Assembly (NCBI RefSeq): GCF_000418325.1
Contig: NC_021658.1
Location: 9,314,001-9,378,000, forward strand
DNA length: 64,000 nt
Origin: Sorangium cellulosum So0157-2
Lineage (GTDB): Bacteria > Myxococcota_A > Polyangia > Polyangiales > Polyangiaceae
Direction of reading: 5' to 3'
The notes beneath the pieces are model-generated. The model saw only the letters and a list, made by a program, of their open reading frames with translations. It was not told where the DNA came from and did not search any database. The position numbers and the translations under genes are program-made. The first letter of the stretch is position 1. Each line of letters starts with the position of its first letter. This document shows, piece by piece, positions 50,025-63,002 of this stretch.

Positions 50025-51530
50025 CTACTCGCAGGGCAAGACGCGCAGCACCCGGATCTTGGTGCTCGCGCTGCCGGGCGCCGCGAAGGCCACGCTGCCG
50101 TCGGGAAAGCCGACGAAATCCTGGTATCGATTGCCGAGCACGTCGACCTCGAGCGGCTCGCCCTCGGCCTCGCCGGTGGCCCGATCGCGCGTCTGCACGT
50201 AGAGCGTGCGCTCCGGGTCGTTGCGCGCGATGTCGCCGGCGCGCGAGGTGGTCTCCCAGGCCGCGAGCATGCGGGAGCCGCCGTAGGCGGCCAGGTGCGG
50301 CGCCCGGTGGTTCAGGCCCGACGCGCTGGCGACGACGAGGTCCTTGTCCGGGGCGCCGCCCGTGAAGTGGAGCAGCCGCACGTCCGCGAGCCCGTTCGAG
50401 CCCGCCGGCTGGCCCGGGCGGATGTTGCTCGCCGTGAGCCAGTAGCCGCCGCCGGACGCCGCGACGAGGTTCCCCAGGTTCGAGTAGGCGAGATCGACCG
50501 GATAGATGGTCTTGTAATCGGGCGCGAACGCGATGCGGTTATTGTTGTCGGTCTTGCACACCGTCACGAACTTCCGGGCGCTCTCGTCCCAGAGGATGCG
50601 CTCGTAGCCGCTGTGGCTGCAGCCCCAGTCGAAGCCGCCGCGCTGGAGCGCCCCGCTCGCGTCGACCACCTGCATGCGATCGCCCTGATGGATGTTGATG
50701 CACCCCCCTTGCGAGACGCTGATCGCGGCGCCGAAATAGCCGGCGTAGCGCGCGCCGTCGAAGGCGATGCGGCCGTGGTGCGCATACCACCAGATCATGT
50801 ACACGTTCGGGCCGGTGGGGCCGGTCGAGTACGGCGGCAGCGCGGCGCTCGAGCTGGTGAGCTTGGTCGCCCAGGTCTCGCGCGCGCCGTCGAAGCGGAC
50901 CATGTACATGTCGTGACAGGGGATCGGCGGGGACGGCGGCGTGCCGCACAGGTTCTCCGGCGCGCCGCAGTTCAACGTCCCGCCGCCCTCGGCGTCGCGG
51001 GTGAGCAGCAGCACGCCGCCCTCGGCGTCGGCGTACAGGTCGGAGAAATCGTTCGCCGGCAAGCCGAACGAGGGGCCCACGGCCTGGTCGTCCGCGTCGA
51101 GCGCCACGACGTGGACCCGATCGTCGTCGCTCATCCACGCGAGACGCGAGCCGCCGGACGGTATCGGCGAGATGACGAGCGGCATCAGCGCGGCCTCGTC
51201 CTCGTTGTTGATCACGCGGACTCCGACGTCGACCTCGGTGACGCGGATTCGGTCCCGCGTGACGGCGCACGCGCCCTGGCCCGGATCGCCGCCGGCGCCG
51301 CCGCCGCTCGCGCTCGACGCTCCACCGCCGCCGCCGCCGCCACCGCCGCTCGCGCTCGACGCACCGGCGCCGCCGCCGCCGCCGCTCGCGCTCGACGCTC
51401 CCGCCCCACCGCCGCTCGCGCTCGACGCCCCGGTCCCGCCGCTCGCCGCCGACCCCGACTCTCCCGTGCAGCCCGCGGTCAAGGTGGCGAACATCAGCGA
51501 CCAGGCGACTCCCACGCATCGCGTCGACAT
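50025..51530 (-). CDS. Lipoprotein with Ser/Gly repeat linker and beta-rich domain
   Basis: The 501-residue product starts MSTRCVGVAWSLMFATLTAG with the lipobox Cys at LTAGC. Residues ~25-80 are a tandem low-complexity linker built from ASSASGGG units, encoded by five near-copies of a GCGTCGAGCGCGAGCGG block (about 51286-51436). The remaining ~420 residues look like a propeller or repeat domain (SRLAWMSDDDRVHVVALDAD, GGVLLLTRDAEGG, YMIWWYAHHGRIAFDGARYA) with scattered cysteines. The family is not recognised. It diverges from the hybrid kinase across 541 nt. Confidence 0.75.
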   Translation of the reverse strand: MSTRCVGVAWSLMFATLTAGCTGESGSAASGGTGASSASGGGAGASSASGGGGGAGASSASGGGGGGGGGASSASGGGAGGDPGQGACAVTRDRIRVTEVDVGVRVINNEDEAALMPLVISPIPSGGSRLAWMSDDDRVHVVALDADDQAVGPSFGLPANDFSDLYADAEGGVLLLTRDAEGGGTLNCGAPENLCGTPPSPPIPCHDMYMVRFDGARETWATKLTSSSAALPPYSTGPTGPNVYMIWWYAHHGRIAFDGARYAGYFGAAISVSQGGCINIHQGDRMQVVDASGALQRGGFDWGCSHSGYERILWDESARKFVTVCKTDNNNRIAFAPDYKTIYPVDLAYSNLGNLVAASGGGYWLTASNIRPGQPAGSNGLADVRLLHFTGGAPDKDLVVASASGLNHRAPHLAAYGGSRMLAAWETTSRAGDIARNDPERTLYVQTRDRATGEAEGEPLEVDVLGNRYQDFVGFPDGSVAFAAPGSASTKIRVLRVLPCE

Positions 51531-52071
51531 GGCATCAAGCTACTTCCCGGATGCTTTACGGCGCAAGCATTCCATAGGGAGCGCAAATGTTCCGGCGACT
51601 CCCTGCTTCGCCACCGCGTCAGGGAAACCTACGAGGAGAACCCCTCCGGAGCGCCGCGACACAAGGGCGGTCGTAGCCCCCCGCCGCGCGCCGTCGCCAG
51701 ACGCGCCGGGCGCACAGGTTCTCCTACGTCGTGCCCCTCTCCCCGCGCAGCGTGGAACTTTCGAGCATCGCGCGCCCGACATGGCGAATCGTCGGCCGAT
51801 GTGGGCGGGCCCTCCGCTGCGCGCGGCGCATCGCCCTCGGGGCCTCCGGGCGCCTGTCCGGAGACGTCGCCGGCCTGGATACCGCCGCAGCACCTGGGAC
51901 CAGAACAGGCATCCACGACAGACATCCACGCACACCGCACAGCGAGATTCGTCCGCCACGAAGTGTCGTCGTGGTATCATCTCGGACACAACCACTGCCG
52001 GTCACGCCGCGCCGTGGGCCGTCCGTGCTTCGAACGGCGCCAGAACACGTCCACGTCCGTCGAGGGGAGCG
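51531..52071. other. Divergent intergenic region upstream of the hybrid kinase
   Basis: Frames remain open on several strands but none has protein-like sequence or a family motif. It should hold promoters for the lipoprotein (leftward) and the kinase (rightward). Its more AT-rich start at 51531-51600 is a plausible promoter site. GAGGGGAGC precedes the kinase ATG. Confidence 0.5.
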
Positions 52072-57480
<5,409 letters not shown>

Positions 57481-57494
57481 AAGGGGGCGCCAAG

Positions 57495-57992
57495 ATGACA
57501 ACGGCGAAATTCAGCAGGCGCTTTCGCGGAGCCTCGGACGTCACGCCGGAGGAGCCGCAGAAGGAGCGGCCGATCGTGGTCGTGATCGACGACGACCCGA
57601 GGATGCGGTCCGCGCTCGCGTTCACGCTGCGGCGCGACTACGACGTGCGCCTGTACGCGAACGCCCAGGAGGGCATCGCCGGCGTGACGGAGATGACCAG
57701 CCTGGTCATCCTGGACATCCGCATGCCGGGGATCGACGGGCTCACCGCCTACCTGAAGATCAAGGCGCTGTACCCGAAGGTGCCCATCATCTTCTACACC
57801 GCGTTCCAGGACATCCTCGAGAAGCAAGACCTGCTCTCGACCCACAAGGCGTTCGGCTATTTCGACAAGAACGGCGACGTGTCGGGGCTCAAGGCGGCGG
57901 TCGAGAAGGCCGTGCAGCACCACAGCGTGGTCTCCAGCATGGCGAGCGCGCAGCGGCTGGTGCGCGGGATCATGCCCCCGGACGACCACTGA
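57495..57992 (+). CDS. Single-domain response regulator
   Basis: The 165-residue protein is a CheY-like receiver. Acidic residues IDDDPRM, the phosphorylation site D in LVILDIRMPGIDG, Thr/Tyr in IIFYTAFQD and Lys in YFDKNGD are all present. It has a ~25-residue N-terminal extension and a short C-terminal tail but no output domain. It begins 14 nt after the hybrid kinase stop, so it is co-transcribed and is the likely phosphate acceptor. Output probably goes through protein contact or a phosphorelay. Confidence 0.92.
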   Translation: MTTAKFSRRFRGASDVTPEEPQKERPIVVVIDDDPRMRSALAFTLRRDYDVRLYANAQEGIAGVTEMTSLVILDIRMPGIDGLTAYLKIKALYPKVPIIFYTAFQDILEKQDLLSTHKAFGYFDKNGDVSGLKAAVEKAVQHHSVVSSMASAQRLVRGIMPPDDH

Positions 57993-58315
57993 CCGGGGCG
58001 ACGCGTCCCGCCGGCCGCTCGGGCCGACGCCAGGTCACACCGCCGAGAGCTCGGCGCTCCATGCACAGCCGTCCGACGGCCCGCTCACGGCGTAGCTCAG
58101 GCGCCGCGTCTGCTGGAGCGGTCGCCGGCGCGGCCGGCGGCGAGCCCCGGCGCGGCGCGCACGATCTCGGCGCCGACGAGCGCACCGCGCCGTGAGGGCG
58201 ACAGGACCGTCGCGGAGGAGCGGGCGGGTGTGCCATCGCGCGGGTTTCCGGCGGGGATCCTCGGGGCGCCGGTGGCACAGTCGCTCAGGCACGAGCGTTG
58301 CACTCGCGGTTCGGC
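57993..58315. other. Intergenic region, nothing recognised
   Basis: GC-rich sequence between the receiver gene and a small lipoprotein gene. No protein-like frame, repeat or clear hairpin terminator was seen. Confidence 0.5.
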
Positions 58316-58771
58316 ATGATGGCAATCTACAAAATCATGATTCCCGTTTCTCTCATGGCCCTTCTCTCGGGGTGTGGTGACAGCGACGCGGAGCGCATCG
58401 AACAGCAACGTGAGACGTGGAACGAAAAGCATGTCACGAGCTACGTCGTCGAGACGTGCGCGACGGGCTTCTCCGCCGGTTGCCGGCGCGTGGCCGTCGA
58501 GGATGGCCAGGTCGTCGCCGCGCGCGAGAAATCCCCCAACGACAACTCGCCTTGGAGCGACATCGACGATCTGACGAACGTGGACGAGCCCATCGCGTGG
58601 ATGTTCGATCGGGCCGAGGGCACCCCAGACGACTGCGAGCTCTCGCAGCTCTCGTTCGATCCGCAATTCGGGTTCATCCGTGAATACTACGTGTCCTGCA
58701 GCGTAGAAGGATCCGGCGAGCGCGTGACGTGCTTCGCTCCCGACACCGTCGACCTCGCCGCGTGCGAGTAG
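58316..58771 (+). CDS. Small lipoprotein, DUF6174-like
   Basis: From ATG 58316 (or 58319) the product is 151 residues with a lipoprotein signal (IMIPVSLMALLSGC). The mature domain has W...Y near the start (ETWNEKHVTSYVVETC), a VAVEDGQVVAA strand and a late SFDPQFGFIREYYVSC strand, the pattern of DUF6174 proteins. Function is unknown. Four to six cysteines suggest disulfides in the envelope. Confidence 0.68.
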   Translation: MMAIYKIMIPVSLMALLSGCGDSDAERIEQQRETWNEKHVTSYVVETCATGFSAGCRRVAVEDGQVVAAREKSPNDNSPWSDIDDLTNVDEPIAWMFDRAEGTPDDCELSQLSFDPQFGFIREYYVSCSVEGSGERVTCFAPDTVDLAACE

Positions 58772-58970
58772 GCGTCGGTCGCCCCTCCCGCGCCGTCTGC
58801 CCGAGCGGCCTGGCGTTCATCCGCGGGCGCGGGAGCGGGCGATGCGGCTTGGCTCGGTGAGCAGGCCGAGGAGCTCCACCGGCCCGGGTCGCCTGGCCCG
58901 GGTCGCCGCCGGGACGAGCCTGCGCGGCCCCGCGACGAGCTCCGGGGACGCCGTGCTAGGCTCCTCGTTC

Positions 58971-59582
58971 ATGGCGCAGCTCTCGCGCGCGGACCAGGTA
59001 GCGGCGCTCGCGCGTATGATCGCGGCGCTAGACACCCGGCCTGCGCCGAGCTTCGACGCCTTCGCGGCCCTGTTCCACGGGAAGAGCCTGCGGAAGGGCG
59101 AGGTGTTCGTGCGGGCGGGCGAGGCGAGCGATTCCGTCGCGCTCGTCAACTCTGGCATCGCCAGGATGTTCTACACGCGGGGCGACGGGAAGGAGTTCAA
59201 CAAGGCGTTCGTCTCCGCGCCCGACTTCATGTCGGTGCTCGAGGCGCTGATCACCGGGGAGCCCGCCCGGCTGACGATCCAGGCGCTGACCCCGATGCAG
59301 CTCTTCGTCGCGCCCTACGCGCGGCTGAGCGAGTTCTGCGAGCGTGACATCTACTGGGAGCGGGTGAGCCGGCGGATCGTCGAGCGGGTGTACGTGAAGA
59401 AGGTACGCCGCGAGGCGTCGCTGCTGATGGACACGGCCGCCGATCGCTACCGTGCCTTCGTCGCGGAGCACGGGGCGGTGGCGAGCCGCGTGCCCGACTA
59501 CCACATCGCCGCGTACCTCGGCATCACGCCCGAAGCCTTGAGTCGCCTGAAGCGCGCCGCGAAGAGGTCCGTCTCTTCTTGA
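58971..59582 (+). CDS. Crp/Fnr family transcriptional regulator
   Basis: The 203-residue product starts at ATG 58971. It has a cyclic-nucleotide-binding-like beta roll (residues ~30-130, LRKGEVFVRAGEASDSVALV) and a C-terminal HTH (DYHIAAYLGITPEALSRLKR). It lacks the Cys cluster of true FNR and an obvious cAMP pocket, so its signal is unknown. Similar short regulators respond to redox or nitrosative cues or act without ligand. A perfect TTGAC-N4-GTCAA palindrome overlaps its stop codon and lies just before the DJ-1/PfpI gene, its probable target. Confidence 0.88.
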   Translation: MAQLSRADQVAALARMIAALDTRPAPSFDAFAALFHGKSLRKGEVFVRAGEASDSVALVNSGIARMFYTRGDGKEFNKAFVSAPDFMSVLEALITGEPARLTIQALTPMQLFVAPYARLSEFCERDIYWERVSRRIVERVYVKKVRREASLLMDTAADRYRAFVAEHGAVASRVPDYHIAAYLGITPEALSRLKRAAKRSVSS

Positions 59583-59592
59583 CCTAGGTCAA
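59579..59592. promoter_or_regulatory. FNR/Crp-type palindrome TTGACCTAGGTCAA
   Basis: This perfect 14-bp palindrome fits the Crp/Fnr consensus TTGAY-N4-RTCAA. It overlaps the TGA stop of the regulator gene and is 35 nt upstream of ATG 59628, a suitable place to control the DJ-1/PfpI lipoprotein. Confidence 0.72.
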
Positions 59593-59627
59593 GGCGCGGC
59601 CGCTCCCGGTTGGCCATCACTCCGGGC

Positions 59628-60590
59628 ATGACGATGCAACGAACGACGCGAGACGGCGAGCGGCGAGCGATGGAGTCCACGCGCGGCCCGGAGCGCCGCG
59701 GCGAGCCGCGGGGCGCGGCCCGAAAGGCGGCGCTGCTGGCGGGGCTAGCGGTCCTGCTCGGCGGCTCGGCGCTGGTCGCGTGCGCCGCGGCGCCGCCGAG
59801 GCTCCACCCCGTGTTTCCCGAGCGCCCGGTGGCCGAGAAGCCCAAAGGGAAGATCCTGTTCGTCCTCAGCGCTGCGCGAGAGCAGACGCTCGACGACAGC
59901 TCGAAGCGCGCGACCGGCACCTTCCTCGGAGAGTTCTACGAGCCGTACCTGGCGCTCACCGGCGCGGGGCACGAGGTCGTCTTCACGACCGAAGGAGGGG
60001 CCGTCCCGGCAATCGACCCGGAGAGCCTCGACGAGAAGTACTGGGAAGACGGAGCGCTGCGCGCGCGAGCGCAGCATTTCGTCGAGCGCGCCCCGCAGGT
60101 CCGCGCGCCGCTCAGCCTGAAGCAGGCGCGCGCCGCGGCCGACGCGTTCGACGGCATCGTCGTTCCCGGCGGACAGGGCGTGATGGTCGACTTGCTCGAC
60201 AACGCGGACCTGCACGCGCTGCTCGCTCATTTTGCCGCCAAACACCAGCCCGTGGGGCTGATCTGCCACGCGCCGGCGGTGCTCACCCGCATGCGGCAGC
60301 CGAATCCGCTCAGCCGTCGAACGGTGACGTCGGTGTCGTCGCTCGAAGAACTCTATATCGAGACGTTCGTGATGGGGGCCGAGGCGCAGGTCCGGAACAT
60401 CGGCGAGCAGCTCGAGGACCACGGCTACGAGCACGAGGCCGCCTTCCCGGGGAGCGCCCATGCGCTGCGCGATTGCAACCTCGTGACCAGCCAGAATCCC
60501 TTCTCCACGGGCCGGTTCAGCGCATTGTACCTCGAGGCCGTGGCCGACTACCGGCGCGGCGCCCGCTGCGCGCGCCGCGAGCGGCCGTGA
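59628..60590 (+). CDS. DJ-1/PfpI family lipoprotein
   Basis: From ATG 59628 the protein is 320 residues; ATG 59634 and 59670 are alternatives. A hydrophobic signal (LLAGLAVLLGGSALVAC) suggests membrane anchoring. The DJ-1/PfpI domain covers ~75-310, with the nucleophile elbow Cys in VGLICHAPAVL and DAFDGIVVPGGQGVMVDLLD, close to the Hsp31/YajL-like chaperone-glyoxalase group. Members act as glyoxalases, deglycases or chaperones under stress. An exported form is unusual. The upstream Crp/Fnr gene and palindrome suggest redox- or stress-linked expression. Confidence 0.85.
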   Translation: MTMQRTTRDGERRAMESTRGPERRGEPRGAARKAALLAGLAVLLGGSALVACAAAPPRLHPVFPERPVAEKPKGKILFVLSAAREQTLDDSSKRATGTFLGEFYEPYLALTGAGHEVVFTTEGGAVPAIDPESLDEKYWEDGALRARAQHFVERAPQVRAPLSLKQARAAADAFDGIVVPGGQGVMVDLLDNADLHALLAHFAAKHQPVGLICHAPAVLTRMRQPNPLSRRTVTSVSSLEELYIETFVMGAEAQVRNIGEQLEDHGYEHEAAFPGSAHALRDCNLVTSQNPFSTGRFSALYLEAVADYRRGARCARRERP

Positions 60591-60638
60591 GCTCGCCCCG
60601 TCATGGCCGCCGTCACGCGCCGCGGCGTCCGGGCGGGG

Positions 60639-61763
60639 CTAAGGAAGGGTGTCCACGAGCGCAGCCGAGGACGCCCGGAAGCCGGCCACCCGCGCGTCCA
60701 CCTCGGCCTGCGACAGGAGGACGTCCTTCGCGAAGTAAACCCAGTCGACGTCCTCGGCGTACGTCCGCGGGCCGGTCTCTCCGGCGGCGAGCTCGTCGAA
60801 CCACAGGTTGAAGTCGAGGTGCTGGTTCGTCTCGGGGACGTAGCCGGCGTCGTGCGTGCAGAGCAGCGCGCCTTCGATGTAGTAGTGGATGCCGGACTCG
60901 TCGATCTGGATGAGGAGCCGCTTCCAGCCCGACTGGTCCCCCGCGACCTGGTTCGACTGCGTATCCTCGAGCGTGGCCGTCTCCCACGAGGTCAACCACA
61001 ACGTGCTGGTGTTGCCCTGACCCCACCCGCCGTTGGGCATGTACTCGAAATCCTGCTCCGAGTAGTTGGGATCGGTCTCGGGGTCGTTGATCCACGGGCT
61101 GATCGTGAAGAACGTCTCGACCAGCTTGTCGGCGAGGTGCCGGGTCCCGGTCAGCGGCGTGTGGCTGAATTTCACCCTGGCGGAGTACGTCCCGAGGCGG
61201 AACCTGTCGTCGTTGGACTGGATCTCCGCGTGCGAGGTGCTCGCGCCGGAGCCGCTCGTGGTCGCCTTGAGCCGCAGCAGCCTGTTCGAGGCGAGATCGG
61301 GATCCTCGATGAACGACACGTTGGACGAGAGCCATTGTGCGCCGTCGACCCCGGGGGCGCCGTCGGTCGTCCGCACCCACCACCGGCTCGTGAGGTTGTC
61401 GTCGGCGATGCCGGTGTAGCTGAAGTCGTCGAAGAGCTCGGCCGACACCGTGACGCCGCCGCCGCTGCCGCCCTCGCCGCCAGCGCCGCTGCCGCCCTCG
61501 CCCCCGCTCCCCCCGAAAGCGCCGCTGCCGCCCTCACCGCCAGCGCCGCTGCCGCCCTCACCGCCGCCGCTGCCGCCCTCACCGCCGCTCCCCCCGAAAG
61601 CGCCGCTGCCGCTCGCCCCGCCAGGCGCGGCGCTCTCGCTCGAGCAACCGAGCAGCGCGTGCACCGCAAGGAGCGCCGCGCCCGCTGCGGTGACGTAGCG
61701 CGCGCCGCGGGGCGCGCCCTCCTTCGAAGCAGCGATCCTCTGGCCTTCGCGATTCATTTGCAT
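60639..61763 (-). CDS. Lipoprotein with glycoside hydrolase family 16-like domain
   Basis: The 374-residue protein starts at ATG 61763 (ATG 61757 also possible) and has a signal ending HALLGC. A tandem Gly/Ser/Glu linker (GGSGGEGGSGAGGEGG, ~50-105) leads to a concanavalin-like domain. Its EQDFEYMPN fits the GH16 catalytic pattern E-x-D-x-E, and LFDDFSYTGIADDNLTSRWW and DFNLWFDELAAG support the fold. GH16 enzymes cleave beta-1,3/1,4-glucans or galactans. The assignment is good for fold, moderate for activity. The outer-surface location would suit polysaccharide use by a predatory or cellulolytic myxobacterium. Confidence 0.8.
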   Translation of the reverse strand: MQMNREGQRIAASKEGAPRGARYVTAAGAALLAVHALLGCSSESAAPGGASGSGAFGGSGGEGGSGGGEGGSGAGGEGGSGAFGGSGGEGGSGAGGEGGSGGGVTVSAELFDDFSYTGIADDNLTSRWWVRTTDGAPGVDGAQWLSSNVSFIEDPDLASNRLLRLKATTSGSGASTSHAEIQSNDDRFRLGTYSARVKFSHTPLTGTRHLADKLVETFFTISPWINDPETDPNYSEQDFEYMPNGGWGQGNTSTLWLTSWETATLEDTQSNQVAGDQSGWKRLLIQIDESGIHYYIEGALLCTHDAGYVPETNQHLDFNLWFDELAAGETGPRTYAEDVDWVYFAKDVLLSQAEVDARVAGFRASSAALVDTLP

Positions 61764-61817
61764 CGAGGCTGTTCCTCCCGTGTCGAGCGTCCCATCGCCG
61801 GGACCGAGCGCCGCGCC

Positions 61818-61908
61818 TCAGCGCTTCCGCAGGTACTTGCGGAGGTCGACCGAGACGGCCGTCACGATGATGATCCCCTTGATGATCCGCTGCCAGTATT
61901 CAGGGTGG
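61818..61908 (-). pseudogene. C-terminal remnant of a ribose/sugar ABC permease gene
   Basis: The minus-strand frame reads HPEYWQRIIKGIIIVTAVSV then DLRKYLRKR and stop, the usual C-terminal end of RbsC/XylH-type permeases. Nothing of the rest of such a gene is visible. The remaining parts of 61764-62165 show only short, unassigned frames (for example TIEESAKGKAEPNLVESQNP on the same strand). Confidence 0.7.
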
Positions 61909-62165
61909 GCTGCGGATTCTGGCTCTCGACCAGGTTCGGCTCCGCCTTGCCCTTGGCGCTCTCTTCGATGGTCCGCCGCACGCACGACATGATCGTCGAG
62001 CTTGTAGATCGCGACGCTCACCGTCGGATTGTCGGCGGCCGCCCGGGGCCGAGGTCCCGGCGTTCGGGGCTGCGCTGCCGCGGCGATCCGGCGGCCTCGA
62101 CGGTAAAGCGGGTTCTCCGCGGCGCGGCTTGCGCGGCCGCCGCGGGTTCGCAAGAACATCGGACG

Positions 62166-62810
62166 ATGTCGCGCGCGGCGCTGCTCCCTGCCCGGAAGGG
62201 CTCCGGCGATGAAGAGCGGCTCGCGCGGCTCCGCGGCCTCGTGCGGGCGGGCGCCGAGAACCGGCCCGGCGTCTACCAGATGGCCGCCGAGGACGGCGCC
62301 GTCCTCTACGTCGGCCAATCGAAGCGGGTGCGCACGAGGCTGCTCGGTTATTTCCGCTGCGAGCCCGAGGAGAAGGGCGCGCGCATCCTCCGCGAGACGA
62401 GCCACGTCGCGTGGGAGTACTGCCCGAGCGAGTTCGCCGCGCTCCTCGCCGAGCTCCGGCTCATCCGGCGGCTGTGGCCGCGCTTCAACGTGGCCATGAA
62501 GCGCGACCTCAAGCGCTACGCCTTCATCAAGGTCACGCGCGGGCCGGCGCCGAAGCTCCACGTCGTGCGCGGCCCGGCGCGCGATCCGGGCGCGCTCTAC
62601 TACGGGCCGTTCACGGGCGCGGGCCGCGTCCGCGAGGACGACCGCCGCGCGCTCGCGCGGCTCACGGCCGACGTCTATGGCCCCCCGGAGCCCGCCGCGG
62701 CGCCGGTGCCGCTCAGCGAGATCGACGAGGTGCAGCTGCTGTCGTCGTGGTTCCAGCGCTACCCGGACGAGCTCGCGCGGACGCAGCCGGTCCCGGGGCT
62801 CACGGGGTAG
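62166..62810 (+). CDS. GIY-YIG nuclease domain protein (UvrC N-terminal-like)
   Basis: The 214-residue product starts MSRAALLPARKGSGDEERLA at ATG 62166. The GIY-YIG core is seen as RPGVYQMAA and AVLYVGQSKRVRTRLLGYF, with the catalytic Glu in FAALLAELRLIRRLWPRFNV, as in the 3'-incision domain of UvrC or stand-alone Cho. UvrB-binding, RNase H-like and HhH parts of UvrC are absent. The C-terminal ~100 residues (VRGPARDPGALYYGPFTG) follow UvrC-like numbering. It may act in repair or restriction-like DNA cleavage; no neighbour decides between them. Confidence 0.85.
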   Translation: MSRAALLPARKGSGDEERLARLRGLVRAGAENRPGVYQMAAEDGAVLYVGQSKRVRTRLLGYFRCEPEEKGARILRETSHVAWEYCPSEFAALLAELRLIRRLWPRFNVAMKRDLKRYAFIKVTRGPAPKLHVVRGPARDPGALYYGPFTGAGRVREDDRRALARLTADVYGPPEPAAAPVPLSEIDEVQLLSSWFQRYPDELARTQPVPGLTG

Positions 62811-63002
62811 CCTCGGCCTCGAAGCGCTACCGCGGCGTGCTCACGCACATGGGGTCGAACACGCACTTCCACGTCGTCTTGCCGGAGCGATCGCTGATGG
62901 GCCACGTGGACCGCGTGACGCTCGCCCGCGGCGCGCGCGTCCTCGTGCCGGCGCCTTGACGCTTGACCTCCCGCGCCGCCGTCTCCAGGCTCCTCCGCGG
63001 CC

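Noticed and set aside
50941..52071. N-terminal extension of the hybrid kinase frame by 377 codons
   Set aside because: It would overlap the lipoprotein gene in antisense, is Pro/Arg/Ser-rich, and a good ribosome binding site precedes ATG 52072.
62811..63002. Small gene MGSNTHFHVVLPERSLMGHV... starting at 62851 (36 codons)
   Set aside because: Protein-like in part, but very short, without ribosome binding site or family; more likely a remnant. Not called.
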